From positions 74,882 to 138,881 of the forward strand of contig JAAEEP010000003.1 of assembly GCA_013415695.1 (NCBI GenBank): a stretch of DNA of 64,000 bases, given 5' to 3'. Below, one piece after another: positions 33,559-42,611 of this stretch. Positions within the stretch are counted from its first letter, which is position 1, and each line of letters starts with the position of its first letter. The position numbers were made by a program, and so were the translations under genes. A model generated the notes under the pieces. It was not told the origin of the DNA, ran no database searches, and saw nothing but the letters and a program-made list of their open reading frames with translations. The DNA comes from Methanomassiliicoccales archaeon. GTDB lineage: Archaea; Thermoplasmatota; Thermoplasmata; Methanomassiliicoccales; JAAEEP01.

Positions 33559-36180
33559 ATGACTCAGTACGATCCTGTTCCCACAGAGAGAAAGTGGCAA
33601 AAGCAGTGGAAGGAGTGGGAGCTCTACAAGTTCGACTTCGACTCCGACCGGCCGGTGTACAGCGTTGATAACCCTCCCAGATACACCTCGGGTTCGCTGC
33701 ACCTTGGACATGCCACAGGCTACTCGCTCATCGATTTCGCTGCCCGTTACCGCCGGCTGAGAGGTTACAACGTGTTCTTTCCCCTATGCTTCGATGTCAA
33801 CGGCACACCGACCGAAGTCAGGGTGGAGAAGAAGTACGGCATCAACAAGTTATCAGTGGGCAGGCAGGAATACATCAAACTCTGCTCTGAGTACGCCGAG
33901 AGCTTCATTGACGAGATGACCTTGCAGTTCGAGATTCTCGGGGAATCCATGGACCCAAGCATCTACTATCAGACCGACGCACCCTACTACCGCCGTATAA
34001 CCCAGATATCGTTTCTGAGGCTACTGGAGAAGGGGTTGGCCTACAAAGGAACCTACCCAGTGAACTGGTGTCCCCGCTGCATGACCGCCTTGGCAGATGC
34101 CGAGGTGGAGTATACTGATAACGTGACCAAGCTCAACTTCATCAAATTCAGGGTCAAGGGAACGGACGATTACGCGGTGATCGCGACCACTAGGCCAGAG
34201 CTTATCTGTACCTGTCAAGTCGTGGCGGTCCATCCCGAGGACAGGGCACGGGGCCACCTCATAGGCAAGAAGCTTCTCACTCCCATCTATGAGAAGGAAG
34301 TCGATATAATCGCAGATCCCAAGGTCGATCCCGCTTTCGGTTCTGGAGTGGTGATGATCTGCACCATCGGTGACAAGGACGACCTGGAGTGGGTAATGAA
34401 GTACAACCTGCCACTGGAGAAGGGGATCGACGAGCAGGGCAGGATGACCGAGGTCGCCGGTAAGTACGAAGGACTTCCAGTCAAAGAGGCTAGGAAGCTC
34501 ATCATAGAGGACATCGAGTCTGCCGGTCAGCTCATGAAGAAAGAAGAGCTCCAGCAGAACGTGAGCATATGCTGGAGATGCCACGAACCCATCGAGTACC
34601 TGCAGGTACCACAGTGGTTCGTGAAGATACTTGACTTCAAAGATGATGTTCTCAATAAAGCGGAAGAAATCGAGTGGTTCCCTGAGTTCATGAAGGTCCG
34701 TCTGCAGGACTGGGTTAACTCGCTGGGGTGGGACTGGGTCATCTCCAGACAAAGGTATTTCGCTACTCCCATTCCGCTATGGGAGTGCGCCGAGTGTGGA
34801 CATGTGGTTCCAGCCCGTGAAGAGGATTGCTACATCGATCCCACTACTGATCCTCCCCCCTTGGAAAAATGCCCAAAATGCGATGGCGAGCTCAAGGGGT
34901 GCGAGGACGTATTCGACACCTGGATGGACTCTTCAATATCTCCACTGTTTAACACATTCTGGGAAAGGGATGCGGAGAGGTTCAACTGGCTCTATCCCAT
35001 GTCACTGAGGCCTCAGTCCCATGACATCATTAGGACCTGGGCATTCTACACGATTCTAAGAGAACACCTCGCGGTAGGGAAGAAGCCCTGGGATCATATC
35101 ATGATCCACGGGTTCATTATGTCGTCTGATGGCACCCCCATGCACTCATCGCTGGGAAACGTAATCGATCCCATCCCCATTCTGGAAGATTACGGGGCAG
35201 ACGCACTCCGATATTACGCGAGTACCTGCTCCCTGGGAGAAGACAACGCATTCCGGGAGAAGGATGTCAAGCATGGTAAGAAGCTATTGACCAAGCTCTG
35301 GAACATTGGGAGGTTCATTAGCAACTTCGTGAAAGAGAAACCCGAACAGGGGAAGTTGAAGCTTCCGGACATGTGGATCCTTTCAAAATTCAGCAGGCTA
35401 GTCGAGTCCGTTACTTCCCACTACGACAACTACAACTTCGACAAAGCCATGAGGGAGCTTGAGGCATTTGCCTGGCATGAGCTGGCCGATCATTACCTGG
35501 AAATGGTGAAGTACCGAAATCGCGACCCGGACGATGAAGGTGTGAGGTTCACACTCTACACAACATTCCTTGGAGTGATCAAGATGATGGCCCCAGTTAT
35601 CCCACATGTCACCGAGGAGATCTATCAGAGCTTCTTCCAGGAGATGGAAGGGGCGAAGAGCGTCCACGTGAGCGGTTGGCCAGAACCCATTCTCATCGAC
35701 GAGGACGAGGAGGAGCGAGGTGAGTTCCTGAAAGAGGTTATCTCTGCCATCCGCAACTGGAAATCGGAGAGAGGGATGGCACTTAACGAAGAAATCGAAC
35801 TGGTGGAATTGGTGGGAGAGAAAGCCTCATACCTGCTTGGAGTGGAGAGGGATATCCTTGAGACCATCAGGGCCAAGAGGCTCCAGATCACGAGCGAGAT
35901 CGAACTGGAGGAGAGGATCACCAACATCAAACCCGTGCTTTCGAAACTGGGTCCAGAATTCAAGCAGGGGGCGAAGGAGATCATCTCCAAAGTTCTGCTA
36001 TTCGATCCTGAGGAGATAGCCTCATCCATCGAGAAAGGGACCCTCGAGATCGAGCTATCTGATGGCACTCAGGTCAAACTAGAGGGAGAGTACTTCCAGG
36101 TGGAGAAAAGCCTTACACTCGGCGGAAAGGAGGTCGAAACTCTCCAGGTAAGAGAAATGCTGATTGCCATCCAGCTTTGA
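33559..36180 (+). CDS. valS: Valyl-tRNA synthetase
   Basis: Class I synthetase of 873 aa. The HIGH motif is in PPRYTSGSLHLGHATGYS, and the editing (CP1) domain holds NWCPRCMTALADAEVEY and TTRPELI. A zinc-type cluster is seen in CAECGHV and CPKCDGE. The KMSKS loop is altered, reading PMHSSLGN, whereas the flanking LGNVIDP, YGADALRYYA and LTKLWNIGRF match archaeal ValRS. The anticodon-binding domain and a C-terminal helical tail follow. The start is the ATG at 33559. A 44-nt spacer separates it from the CBS/HPF-like gene, so one transcript with glyS is plausible. Confidence 0.95.
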   Translation: MTQYDPVPTERKWQKQWKEWELYKFDFDSDRPVYSVDNPPRYTSGSLHLGHATGYSLIDFAARYRRLRGYNVFFPLCFDVNGTPTEVRVEKKYGINKLSVGRQEYIKLCSEYAESFIDEMTLQFEILGESMDPSIYYQTDAPYYRRITQISFLRLLEKGLAYKGTYPVNWCPRCMTALADAEVEYTDNVTKLNFIKFRVKGTDDYAVIATTRPELICTCQVVAVHPEDRARGHLIGKKLLTPIYEKEVDIIADPKVDPAFGSGVVMICTIGDKDDLEWVMKYNLPLEKGIDEQGRMTEVAGKYEGLPVKEARKLIIEDIESAGQLMKKEELQQNVSICWRCHEPIEYLQVPQWFVKILDFKDDVLNKAEEIEWFPEFMKVRLQDWVNSLGWDWVISRQRYFATPIPLWECAECGHVVPAREEDCYIDPTTDPPPLEKCPKCDGELKGCEDVFDTWMDSSISPLFNTFWERDAERFNWLYPMSLRPQSHDIIRTWAFYTILREHLAVGKKPWDHIMIHGFIMSSDGTPMHSSLGNVIDPIPILEDYGADALRYYASTCSLGEDNAFREKDVKHGKKLLTKLWNIGRFISNFVKEKPEQGKLKLPDMWILSKFSRLVESVTSHYDNYNFDKAMRELEAFAWHELADHYLEMVKYRNRDPDDEGVRFTLYTTFLGVIKMMAPVIPHVTEEIYQSFFQEMEGAKSVHVSGWPEPILIDEDEEERGEFLKEVISAIRNWKSERGMALNEEIELVELVGEKASYLLGVERDILETIRAKRLQITSEIELEERITNIKPVLSKLGPEFKQGAKEIISKVLLFDPEEIASSIEKGTLEIELSDGTQVKLEGEYFQVEKSLTLGGKEVETLQVREMLIAIQL

Positions 36181-36199
36181 ATTATTGAAGAGGATGGGG

Positions 36200-37603
36200 T
36201 CAATCTCTGAATGGCTGAGCCCTGATTTCCTTTCCCTTGAACTTCATCTTTCGGAGGCGCCTTATCATCTTCTCTGCGTAGTCCTTATGCACTTCGACAA
36301 CGGACTCCTCCGTACCGACCTCAATGTTGCCTATTGCGATGTTGCTTACACCGCCTTCTTCCATGACGAAGTCCCCGATATCCACGAATTTCATCCCGTC
36401 CTTGGAGCCGAGGTTGATACGGAACTTAACCATCCCAAAGATGTCCGACATCTCGTCAAAGTCCCACACCCTGCGCACGAGGTCCTTGCCATTCTTCTGC
36501 GGAACATCGGTCTCAGAAATGCTGGACCTAGCGAAATCCGTTATGTTCTTTAGAAGATGCCTCTCGTCCCAGGAGACGAAGGTTATTGCCTTTCCCTCAT
36601 GTCCCGCTCGTCCCGTACGGCCGATGCGGTGAACGTATACCTCTGGGTTCTCAGGAATGTCGTAATTGATCACATGAGTGACATTATCGATGTCCAGGCC
36701 TCTCGCCGCAACGTCCGATGCTACGAGAACATTGATCTTGCCGTTCTTGAAGTCCTTTAGGATCTTCTCCCTCTTTGCTTGGGTAAGATCGCCATGAAGG
36801 GGCTCCGCGGCATAGCCGTATGATTGAAGTTTCCTCACTAATATGTCGACCATCCTCTTGGTGGAGCAGAACACAATGGCCTTGGGCTTCTCCTTGTCCA
36901 GTATTCTGCATAGAGCCCAGATCTTGTTCTTTCTTCCAACACTGATGTAGGCTTGTTCTGTTGAGGGAACAGTGAGTTCGTCCTCACTTACGATAAGAGT
37001 CTTAGGATCCTCAATGTAGCTCTTAGCCAGCCTACGGACCTCGGGTGGGATAGTGGCCGAGAATAATGAGGTTCGAACTCCCTTCTTGACATGCTTCAGG
37101 ATGTACTCTATGTCCTCGATGAAACCCATGTCAAGCATCCTATCCGCCTCGTCCAGGACAACGAATTGTATCTCTCCAAGTCTCAGCGTTCCCCTTCTGA
37201 TGTGATCGATCAGACGACCAGGGGTTCCAACAATTATCTCCCTTCCTTGTTCTAGAGCCTGGATCTGGACGTTTATGGACTGTCCCCCATAGATTGCCAA
37301 TGATCTTACCTTTGAATACTTGGCCAGGTTATCTATTTCTTCCGCAACCTGAGTCGCCAACTCCCTTGTTGGAACAATGATTAGAGCCAGAGGCTTCTTC
37401 TCAGGCTTGATTAGCTGAATAATTGGTATGCCAAAAGCAGCTGTCTTTCCAGTACCGGTCTGGGCTTGAGCCATGACATCGGTACCCCCAAGCATAAGCG
37501 GTATAGTCTCCTCTTGGACCGGTGTGGGTTCCTCGAATCCCATATCTCCAATCGCCTTGAGTATTCTGGGCTCGATCTTGAAATCCTCGAAACGTTTTCC
37601 CAT
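36200..37603 (-). CDS. DEAD-box RNA helicase with DbpA-like RNA-binding tail
   Basis: ATP-dependent RNA helicase of 467 aa. Helicase motifs in order are the Q motif (FEEPTPVQEETIP), AQTGTGKT, PTRELA, GTPGRL, DEAD, SAT, ARGLDI and HRIGRTGR. The last 80 residues (FGMVKFRINLGSKDGMKF ... FVMEEGG) form the compact RRM-like DbpA RNA-binding domain and end in a basic tail. Such helicases act in rRNA processing, ribosome assembly or cold adaptation. The start is the ATG at 37603. It is convergent with valS (20 nt between the stops). Confidence 0.96.
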   Translation of the reverse strand: MGKRFEDFKIEPRILKAIGDMGFEEPTPVQEETIPLMLGGTDVMAQAQTGTGKTAAFGIPIIQLIKPEKKPLALIIVPTRELATQVAEEIDNLAKYSKVRSLAIYGGQSINVQIQALEQGREIIVGTPGRLIDHIRRGTLRLGEIQFVVLDEADRMLDMGFIEDIEYILKHVKKGVRTSLFSATIPPEVRRLAKSYIEDPKTLIVSEDELTVPSTEQAYISVGRKNKIWALCRILDKEKPKAIVFCSTKRMVDILVRKLQSYGYAAEPLHGDLTQAKREKILKDFKNGKINVLVASDVAARGLDIDNVTHVINYDIPENPEVYVHRIGRTGRAGHEGKAITFVSWDERHLLKNITDFARSSISETDVPQKNGKDLVRRVWDFDEMSDIFGMVKFRINLGSKDGMKFVDIGDFVMEEGGVSNIAIGNIEVGTEESVVEVHKDYAEKMIRRLRKMKFKGKEIRAQPFRD

Positions 37604-37706
37604 GGGCTATCACTTGATTTCCAAGTCTGTATTGTCTTGTTTGTAATAACCTTTATCATAGGACGGGTTATTTACATCTGCGATGACTGGATAGCATGAA
37701 ACAAAG

Positions 37707-37714
37707 TTTATAAG
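37707..37714 (+). promoter_or_regulatory. TATA box of tRNA-Gly
   Basis: TTTATAAG is centred about 34 nt before the mature 5' end of the tRNA. That suits an archaeal core promoter with a short 5' leader removed by RNase P. Confidence 0.6.
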
Positions 37715-37743
37715 AGGTCATGCCATACAGTGAATTCAGTTAA

Positions 37744-37817
37744 GCGGGCGTAGTGTAGTCTGGTTATCACTTAAGCTTGCCAAGCTTAAAACTCGGGTTC
37801 AAATCCCGGCGCCCGCA
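37744..37817 (+). tRNA. tRNA-Gly (GCC)
   Basis: A complete cloverleaf of 74 nt. The acceptor stem GCGGGCG pairs with CGCCCGC, the D arm contains GTGTAGTCTGGTTATCAC, the anticodon stem TAAGC/GCTTA encloses loop TTGCCAA with anticodon GCC, and the T arm has TTCAAAT. The discriminator is A. CCA is not encoded and no intron is seen. Confidence 0.96.
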
Positions 37818-37827
37818 CTCTTTTTGT
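37818..37827 (+). terminator. T-tract terminator of tRNA-Gly
   Basis: CTCTTTTTG follows the tRNA 3' end directly. A short run of Ts after a tRNA is a usual archaeal termination signal. Confidence 0.5.
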
Positions 37828-37997
37828 CCGGGGTTATATTCATTATGGATTTTATCATATAAACAATGTTAACATAGGTACACCCTCAGTGGATGACCGA
37901 TGTTGCTAGTTAGGTGTATTATTCGCTGCGTCTAAGAAGAGTATGAGAATACCCTTCAGTGGCTTGGTATGCCATTCAACAATGGGGAACGTCCGGC

Positions 37998-38507
37998 ATG
38001 AAAAAAAGGAAAATGCATATCTTGTCATGCGTTTGGAGTCCTTTATTGGTGGCCCAATTCGTAATCGTATTTTTTCTTGGGATATTCAATGAGGCTGAAC
38101 TCGATCTAGTGATGTACGTCGGGTGGGTGATCTGGGTGATTTCCTTGATCCTTGGGTGGCTACCAATATTCATTTTGAAGAGAAGGGGTGGTGTTCCAAC
38201 GGGGAAAGGATATGTCCATACGACAAGACTTGTTGACAGTGGACTTTATTCGATCGTTCGCCATCCTCAGTATACGGCGGGAATATTGCTTAGCATTTCA
38301 CTGATTCTGATTTCGCAAAGCTGGTTAATTTTGGCAATTGGTGTTTTGGTGATTTTATTGCTGTATATAGATATTTTAATGACAGATAAGCACGAGCTCG
38401 AGAAATTCGGAGAAGAGTACAAGCTCTATATGAAAAGGGTTCCAAGAACGAATTTCATACTGGGGATTATTAGATTATTAAGACGAGGAAGTAACGAAGG
38501 GAAATGA
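37998..38507 (+). CDS. Isoprenylcysteine carboxyl methyltransferase (ICMT/PEMT)-like membrane protein
   Basis: A small polytopic membrane protein of 169 aa with four or five hydrophobic helices. The C-terminal signature of the ICMT/phospholipid methyltransferase fold is present: SGLYSIVRHPQYTAGILL, then a late EKFGEEYKLYMKRVPRTNF. Members methylate carboxyl groups or lipids using SAM; the substrate here is unknown. The ATG at 37998 is preferred to a GTG at 37959. It is the first gene of a region of short, often poorly conserved genes. Confidence 0.82.
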   Translation: MKKRKMHILSCVWSPLLVAQFVIVFFLGIFNEAELDLVMYVGWVIWVISLILGWLPIFILKRRGGVPTGKGYVHTTRLVDSGLYSIVRHPQYTAGILLSISLILISQSWLILAIGVLVILLLYIDILMTDKHELEKFGEEYKLYMKRVPRTNFILGIIRLLRRGSNEGK

Positions 38508-38919
38508 TAGACATTGGCTTGTATTAGTTCTCATAACTCACCTATCATCCATTTGGATCAAACCATCGATGGAGGCGGGAATCGGCCCCTCACCATCTAC
38601 AAGCATACTCCCCCTGAATTTCAATATCACTCTAGCAATGATATTTTCAAATTCTTCAAGGTGAAGAATGTCTATTTGAAGATGATTCTTATTAACGGAT
38701 TTCACGGAGTGAAACCTGATGATTCAATAACATTGGGTTGCTCGAACTACAGGTGTTGAAGATTGAAAAAGGAATTTGTCTCGAAGAATCGAAACCAGAG
38801 GAGAGTTGAGATTTGTAATTATTTAGGGGCTCCTCTACCTGTCGGATTGAGAAACAAAAAAAAATCAATAAAAGAATGATAAGAAAAATTGAAAAAACTA
38901 CTGATATGGAGTGTAACTC
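38508..38919. other. Gene-free stretch, A/T-rich
   Basis: I find no credible gene in these 412 nt. A short open frame at 38514-38759 begins with TTG and shows no domain or codon pattern. The distal part (about 38850-38905) is rich in A runs on the plus strand, which read as T tracts on the minus strand and probably end the zinc-ribbon transcript. Confidence 0.5.
38850..38905 (-). terminator. T-rich termination region after the zinc-ribbon gene
   Basis: On the minus strand several T runs (TTTTTT, TTTTT, TTTT, TTTTTTTTT) follow the stop codon at 38920 within 70 nt, typical of archaeal oligo-T termination. Confidence 0.5.
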
Positions 38920-39075
38920 TCAGTATCGGTTGCGCTTAGGTGGGCGGTGCTTCTGGTAGCAGTCGCGGCAGTAGACCGGTCGGCCCTCAGTGGGCTTGAA
39001 CGGTACTTCGCACTCTTGCCCACAATCTGAGCAAGTTGTCTTGTGCATCTGTCTGGGTGCCCTGTCGTTGTACAT
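38920..39075 (-). CDS. Small zinc-ribbon protein, CxxC...CxxC type, 51 aa
   Basis: A 51-aa basic protein with CSDCGQECEVPFKPTEGRPVYCRDC, that is, two CxxC pairs separated by 17 residues. This matches the small CxxC-x17-CxxC family found in methanogens and other archaea; members are thought to bind zinc and probably nucleic acid. The ATG at 39075 has a very strong AAGGAGGTGAG ribosome binding site. It ends in the basic tail KHRPPKRNRY. It is monocistronic. Confidence 0.9.
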   Translation of the reverse strand: MYNDRAPRQMHKTTCSDCGQECEVPFKPTEGRPVYCRDCYQKHRPPKRNRY

Positions 39076-39418
39076 TCTTTCTCACCTCCTTCAATTCTAC
39101 CTAAATACGGATTATTCCTCTAGCTTGCCTGACTTCCTGGTGAAGGAGCTAGGACACCAGCGAATCTCCTATCTAGTTAATTCCAGTCAGACCTTATTAC
39201 TATTTTAATCTATTGGAAGTAATGATACCTTACAAACTCTGATGATCAATAGGTAATGGTCAATAGATTGAAACAATCAAGTGCGAAAATTACTCTTGAG
39301 ATTCATACGAAAATTGGCATTGTTTTATTGCATTTTCATATGAAGTCGTGAAGTGCATTACTCAAAAGAAGAGAAAGAATTAGTATGATTGAGTATCATT
39401 GTTTCTCGGGGTAATTTT
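39076..39418. other. Intergenic region without recognisable gene
   Basis: These 343 nt separate divergent genes. They hold the ribosome binding site and promoter of the zinc-ribbon gene at one end and the GGGG ribosome binding site of the DUF5661-like gene at the other. The middle is A/T-rich. No RNA gene or coding frame is supported. Confidence 0.4.
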
Positions 39419-39688
39419 ATGACTTCTGGAAAGATTACCGACGAGGAAGCGAGATCAATAGGGGAGAAACTGGGAATCAAGTGGGACAAATTCGATGTCG
39501 ATCAATTCAAGAGAGGGATGGAAGTGGAACTTGAACATGGTATCAGGGATCCCTCAACAAATGTTACCAATAATGATCTGCTAATGACTGGAAAGATCGC
39601 CTTGGCTCATCTCAACGAATTTCCGGACTACTATGATCGACTTGAGAAGATGGAAAAGGAAGCCGATGAGTTTTGGGGCAAGGACTGA
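39419..39688 (+). CDS. DUF5661-like small protein
   Basis: An 89-aa soluble protein. Segments such as ITDEEARSIGEKLGIKWDKFD, FKRGMEVELEHG and TGKIALAHLNEFPDYYDRL correspond to the DUF5661 family as I recall it. Function is unknown. It is acidic and helical, with no cysteine. The ATG at 39419 has CGGGGT upstream at good spacing; the first in-frame codon at 39389 is less likely. Confidence 0.85.
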   Translation: MTSGKITDEEARSIGEKLGIKWDKFDVDQFKRGMEVELEHGIRDPSTNVTNNDLLMTGKIALAHLNEFPDYYDRLEKMEKEADEFWGKD

Positions 39689-39881
39689 ATTGAACACCTC
39701 CCTATTTTCCATTTATTCGATCAATTGAAATAATAATTAATTTCAATTCTCAAGTGTCTGACCTATTGATGTTCTCTGAATGATTTGATCATTTGCCTAA
39801 AGCCTTATAAGCAGCAGGCAACTAGATTATTCATTAGTCCAATCAATTGGAAAGATTGGAAAGAATTGGAGGAATTATAAT

Positions 39882-40373
39882 ATGGAAGGGAACGAAATGC
39901 TCGAGGACGAGAGAAGGCGCCCTCCGAGCTGGATGTATCGAGAAGAAAGCCCTCCATCTGAAGATTCCTACTTCGAGAATATGGCAAGGGTGATATTTCT
40001 CGCAGGATTCTCATGGAAGGTTATCAATGATAGATGGCCCGAGTTCAGGAAGGCTTTCAATAATTTCTCGTTGAAGAAGATCGCATTGTTCGGACCCGAT
40101 GATGAGAAGAGACTGCTCTCCAATCCCAAAATCATTAGGAATAAAGCCAAGATAGAGGCAACCATAGAAAATGCGAGAAGAATCATAGAGATTCAGAGAG
40201 AATATGGTTCTTTTAAGAATTATATCAATTCCCTGGATAAGAGAGATAATTACTCTGAAGCCATCAAGGATATTAGTAAGAGATTCATAAGAATGGGTCC
40301 ATCTTCTTCCCGAATATTTCTCTACAGTATCGGTGAGGACATACATCGTCCCCAGGAGATGTCAAGGGATTGA
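39882..40373 (+). CDS. DNA-3-methyladenine glycosylase I (Tag)-like protein
   Basis: A 163-aa protein resembling Tag-family base-excision glycosylases. Segments matching the family include SYFENMARVIFLAGFSWKVI, RKAFNNFSLKKIALF, LLSNPKIIRNKAKIEATIENA, and a C-terminal RFIRMGPSSSRIFLYSIGE. The N-terminal zinc-binding cysteine and the C-terminal zinc histidines of E. coli Tag are not evident, so it belongs to a shorter, zinc-free variant. The ATG at 39882 follows a GGAGGAATTATAAT ribosome binding site. It stands alone in the accessory region. Confidence 0.82.
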   Translation: MEGNEMLEDERRRPPSWMYREESPPSEDSYFENMARVIFLAGFSWKVINDRWPEFRKAFNNFSLKKIALFGPDDEKRLLSNPKIIRNKAKIEATIENARRIIEIQREYGSFKNYINSLDKRDNYSEAIKDISKRFIRMGPSSSRIFLYSIGEDIHRPQEMSRD

Positions 40374-40616
40374 TCTGAATCAGTTGAGTAGATTTTTGAA
40401 ACCGACCATCAACCGCATTCTTGGCTTCCAGGTATCTTTGATAGGTCAACATTTCTTCCTAGTAATTGAAGTGGGAAAGTATCTAGCATGAAGCTATCGC
40501 CACATTTAGGATAAATGATCGAAATATGTGGTTAATACTGATTGCTTGAAGTATCTCTGGATACAACCCATCATATGCAAGTCTCTAGGAAGGCCTTCTT
40601 CATTCAAAGAATGACT

Positions 40617-40850
40617 TCAAAATGGAGTCGCCGGAACAAAATACACTGAAAATTCCCTGTCTCCAGAGACCTCCAAGGCATTCTCCTCAACCTCGGCCAG
40701 GGTCGTTCCGGTCGCTATTATCTCGCAATCGATGACCGCTATCCACTCCTTGGAGTGCTCTTCCATAAGGACGAGTAGATTCTCCTTGAACCATTCATCG
40801 TTCCTCAGGTCCTCTTCGGATTCTACCACATCATCTTCCCATTCTGTCAT
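40617..40850 (-). CDS. DUF5678-like small protein
   Basis: A 77-aa acidic protein. The second half, WIAVIDCEIIATGTTLAEVEENAL ... FSVYFVPA, resembles the DUF5678 fold (a short beta-alpha-beta unit often seen in toxin-antitoxin or housekeeping contexts). Function unknown. The ATG at 40850 is preferred to a GTG at 40856 because GGGTGA stands just before it. No partner gene overlaps it, so a toxin-antitoxin role is not supported here. Confidence 0.72.
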   Translation of the reverse strand: MTEWEDDVVESEEDLRNDEWFKENLLVLMEEHSKEWIAVIDCEIIATGTTLAEVEENALEVSGDREFSVYFVPATPF

Positions 40851-41017
40851 GTTCACCCTACTCTCAGTAATTATTGCCTCCCAAAATATTTGAATATATA
40901 GCTATCTGGATGCCTACCCGACACGATTTTCCTATCGATCATCGTAAATTTTCTTTCAATATTGAATTCAGATTTCCTAAATAGCGTATTGACCATACTC
41001 TTGTGTCAGGGGCCTTA

Positions 41018-41755
41018 ATGACTGCTGAAAAGAAGCACCGAGTGCCATCGGACAACGTTGAGTGGGGAGATAAGGCCAGAGATCACTGGCGGATCCTTCT
41101 CTCCGAGAACATCCATATCGTAATGGGAGAAGACGCACTCGAGGATCTCGTCCCGAATTTCGATCCTGACGAAGAGTATTCCGAGGAAGAGAATATCGAA
41201 TGGACAGCGGAAGCAATGGAAAGGCTGGATGAATGCTTGGAGGAAGTTGATAGAATAGAAATACTAACGAGATGCGCGCATCAGATCCCTGATGAATTCC
41301 TTGACGATCTCCGTAGAGTGTGGAAGGAGACGGAGAGTGTTGATGACCTCCACCGTTACTGGCAACGGCGTTTTCTTGACAATCTCGAAAAATGGGCTGG
41401 TGATATTCCCAACGAGTGGAAAGAGGTCATCATCGAGAACTACTGGGGAGAGGCAGGTCGAAAAGAGGACAACGTGGTAGTTGCGACTAAGATCCCTTCC
41501 AATATGAAGGGTTACTTTGAATCAGATGATCCCAGGGAGAAAAGGTACCACTACTGTCACTGCCCAAGGATACGATCGGTTGTCTTGAGCGATGAAAATG
41601 AAATATCCCCCACTTACTGCTACTGCGGAGGGGGATTCTACAAGTCCAACTGGGAGCGAGTCATTGGAAGACCCGTTAGGGTTGAGCTCATGGAATCGGT
41701 CCTCAGAGGGGATGACGTGTGTAAATTCCGAATAATCCTACCTGAGGGCCTCTGA
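41018..41755 (+). CDS. Conserved protein with C-terminal cysteine-containing DUF6144-like domain
   Basis: A 245-aa soluble protein. The N-terminal two thirds are helical and acidic with many tryptophans. The C-terminal part (YHYCHCPRIR ... TYCYCGGGFYKSNWERVIGRPVRVELMESVLRGDDVCKFRI) resembles the domain seen in DUF6144 and ATC-hydrolase/V4R-type proteins. Its CHC and CYCG motifs could bind a metal. Function is unknown. The ATG at 41018 has AGGGG five nt upstream, and the GTG at 41003 is rejected. Confidence 0.75.
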   Translation: MTAEKKHRVPSDNVEWGDKARDHWRILLSENIHIVMGEDALEDLVPNFDPDEEYSEEENIEWTAEAMERLDECLEEVDRIEILTRCAHQIPDEFLDDLRRVWKETESVDDLHRYWQRRFLDNLEKWAGDIPNEWKEVIIENYWGEAGRKEDNVVVATKIPSNMKGYFESDDPREKRYHYCHCPRIRSVVLSDENEISPTYCYCGGGFYKSNWERVIGRPVRVELMESVLRGDDVCKFRIILPEGL

Positions 41756-41917
41756 TTCTTCTTCGATGGAAAGAATGAGGGGATTTTCATTGAAGATGGA
41801 TTTTCTAACATGGACAAGTTAGATTCGTCATGTTCCTTATGAAAGATGGTCAATTTCAAGATGGGAAAGAGCTTTAGATAGGTCCACTCCATTAGAAAGG
41901 GCTCCAGGGGCCAATGA

Positions 41918-42490
41918 TTACTTGACGAGACCATCCTCGTTGCCCATTAGATATCCGCCAAAGGCCGCTGCCCAAAGCATGACCGGATAGAAGATCATTC
42001 GCTCCATGCCGCCCACGCCGATTCCAAGATAGACACCGGCTCCCTGCAGTATCAGTGCGATAATGCTGATAGTCCCGAGGGCAAACGAAAGCAGGGCGAA
42101 AGGGCCCTTCACTATCTTGAATGTGAATATGGCAGATAGCCCTCCAAAGAAGAACGCAAGGAACGCCATTAAGACATGGATTGCCCCCAGGTCCTCATGG
42201 AATAGGCCTACACCCGCCGCTCCGATGCCAGCTATAGCCAGTAGAATCGCGTTCAACCGCTTTCCAAATAAGGTGTCAACTAGATAAGCGGAGTAAAGGG
42301 CCAAAAGGCCAAAGATGAACACGGAGATGTTGAATATCCAGTAAGCTGGTGAGGGACCCACTCCCAGGTCGCTAATATAATTCTCGGAGATGCTGTAACC
42401 AGGGTAAGTCGCTTCCGCCAGCATCAAACAAATGATGAGTTGAGTGCTCGCTATGAACATCATCAATCCAGGACTGCGATACCATCGCAT
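41918..42490 (-). CDS. DUF998 family membrane protein
   Basis: A 190-aa protein with about six hydrophobic helices. It has the DUF998 pattern of an N-terminal YSISENYISDLGVGP segment after the first helix, a middle FHEDLGAIHVLMAF and a C-terminal GGMERMIFYPVMLWAAAFGGYLM. Role unknown; the family is common in archaea. A second DUF998 protein is at 62574. The ATG at 42490 is the start. Confidence 0.9.
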   Translation of the reverse strand: MRWYRSPGLMMFIASTQLIICLMLAEATYPGYSISENYISDLGVGPSPAYWIFNISVFIFGLLALYSAYLVDTLFGKRLNAILLAIAGIGAAGVGLFHEDLGAIHVLMAFLAFFFGGLSAIFTFKIVKGPFALLSFALGTISIIALILQGAGVYLGIGVGGMERMIFYPVMLWAAAFGGYLMGNEDGLVK

Positions 42491-42611
42491 GTATCCGTCA
42501 AGACCGGTCCTGCATAAAGGCTCTCCCTTTCCATTGTCAATTATTGTATAGCTCTGTCGCTTCGTGGCTGCAACAGGTTAATATACATCAGTGGCAGAGT
42601 TGAACAGCGGT

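Noticed and set aside
38514-38759. 81-aa open frame starting at TTG
   Set aside because: No ribosome binding site, no recognisable domain and odd composition; it lies in an AT-rich spacer.
40541-40556. 16-nt sequence GATTGCTTGAAGTATC repeated at about 45833
   Set aside because: A single 16-nt match in 64 kb is near chance level, and neither copy has flanking repeats or inverted ends.
40617-40850. DUF5678-like gene as an antitoxin
   Set aside because: No overlapping or adjacent partner gene with toxin features.
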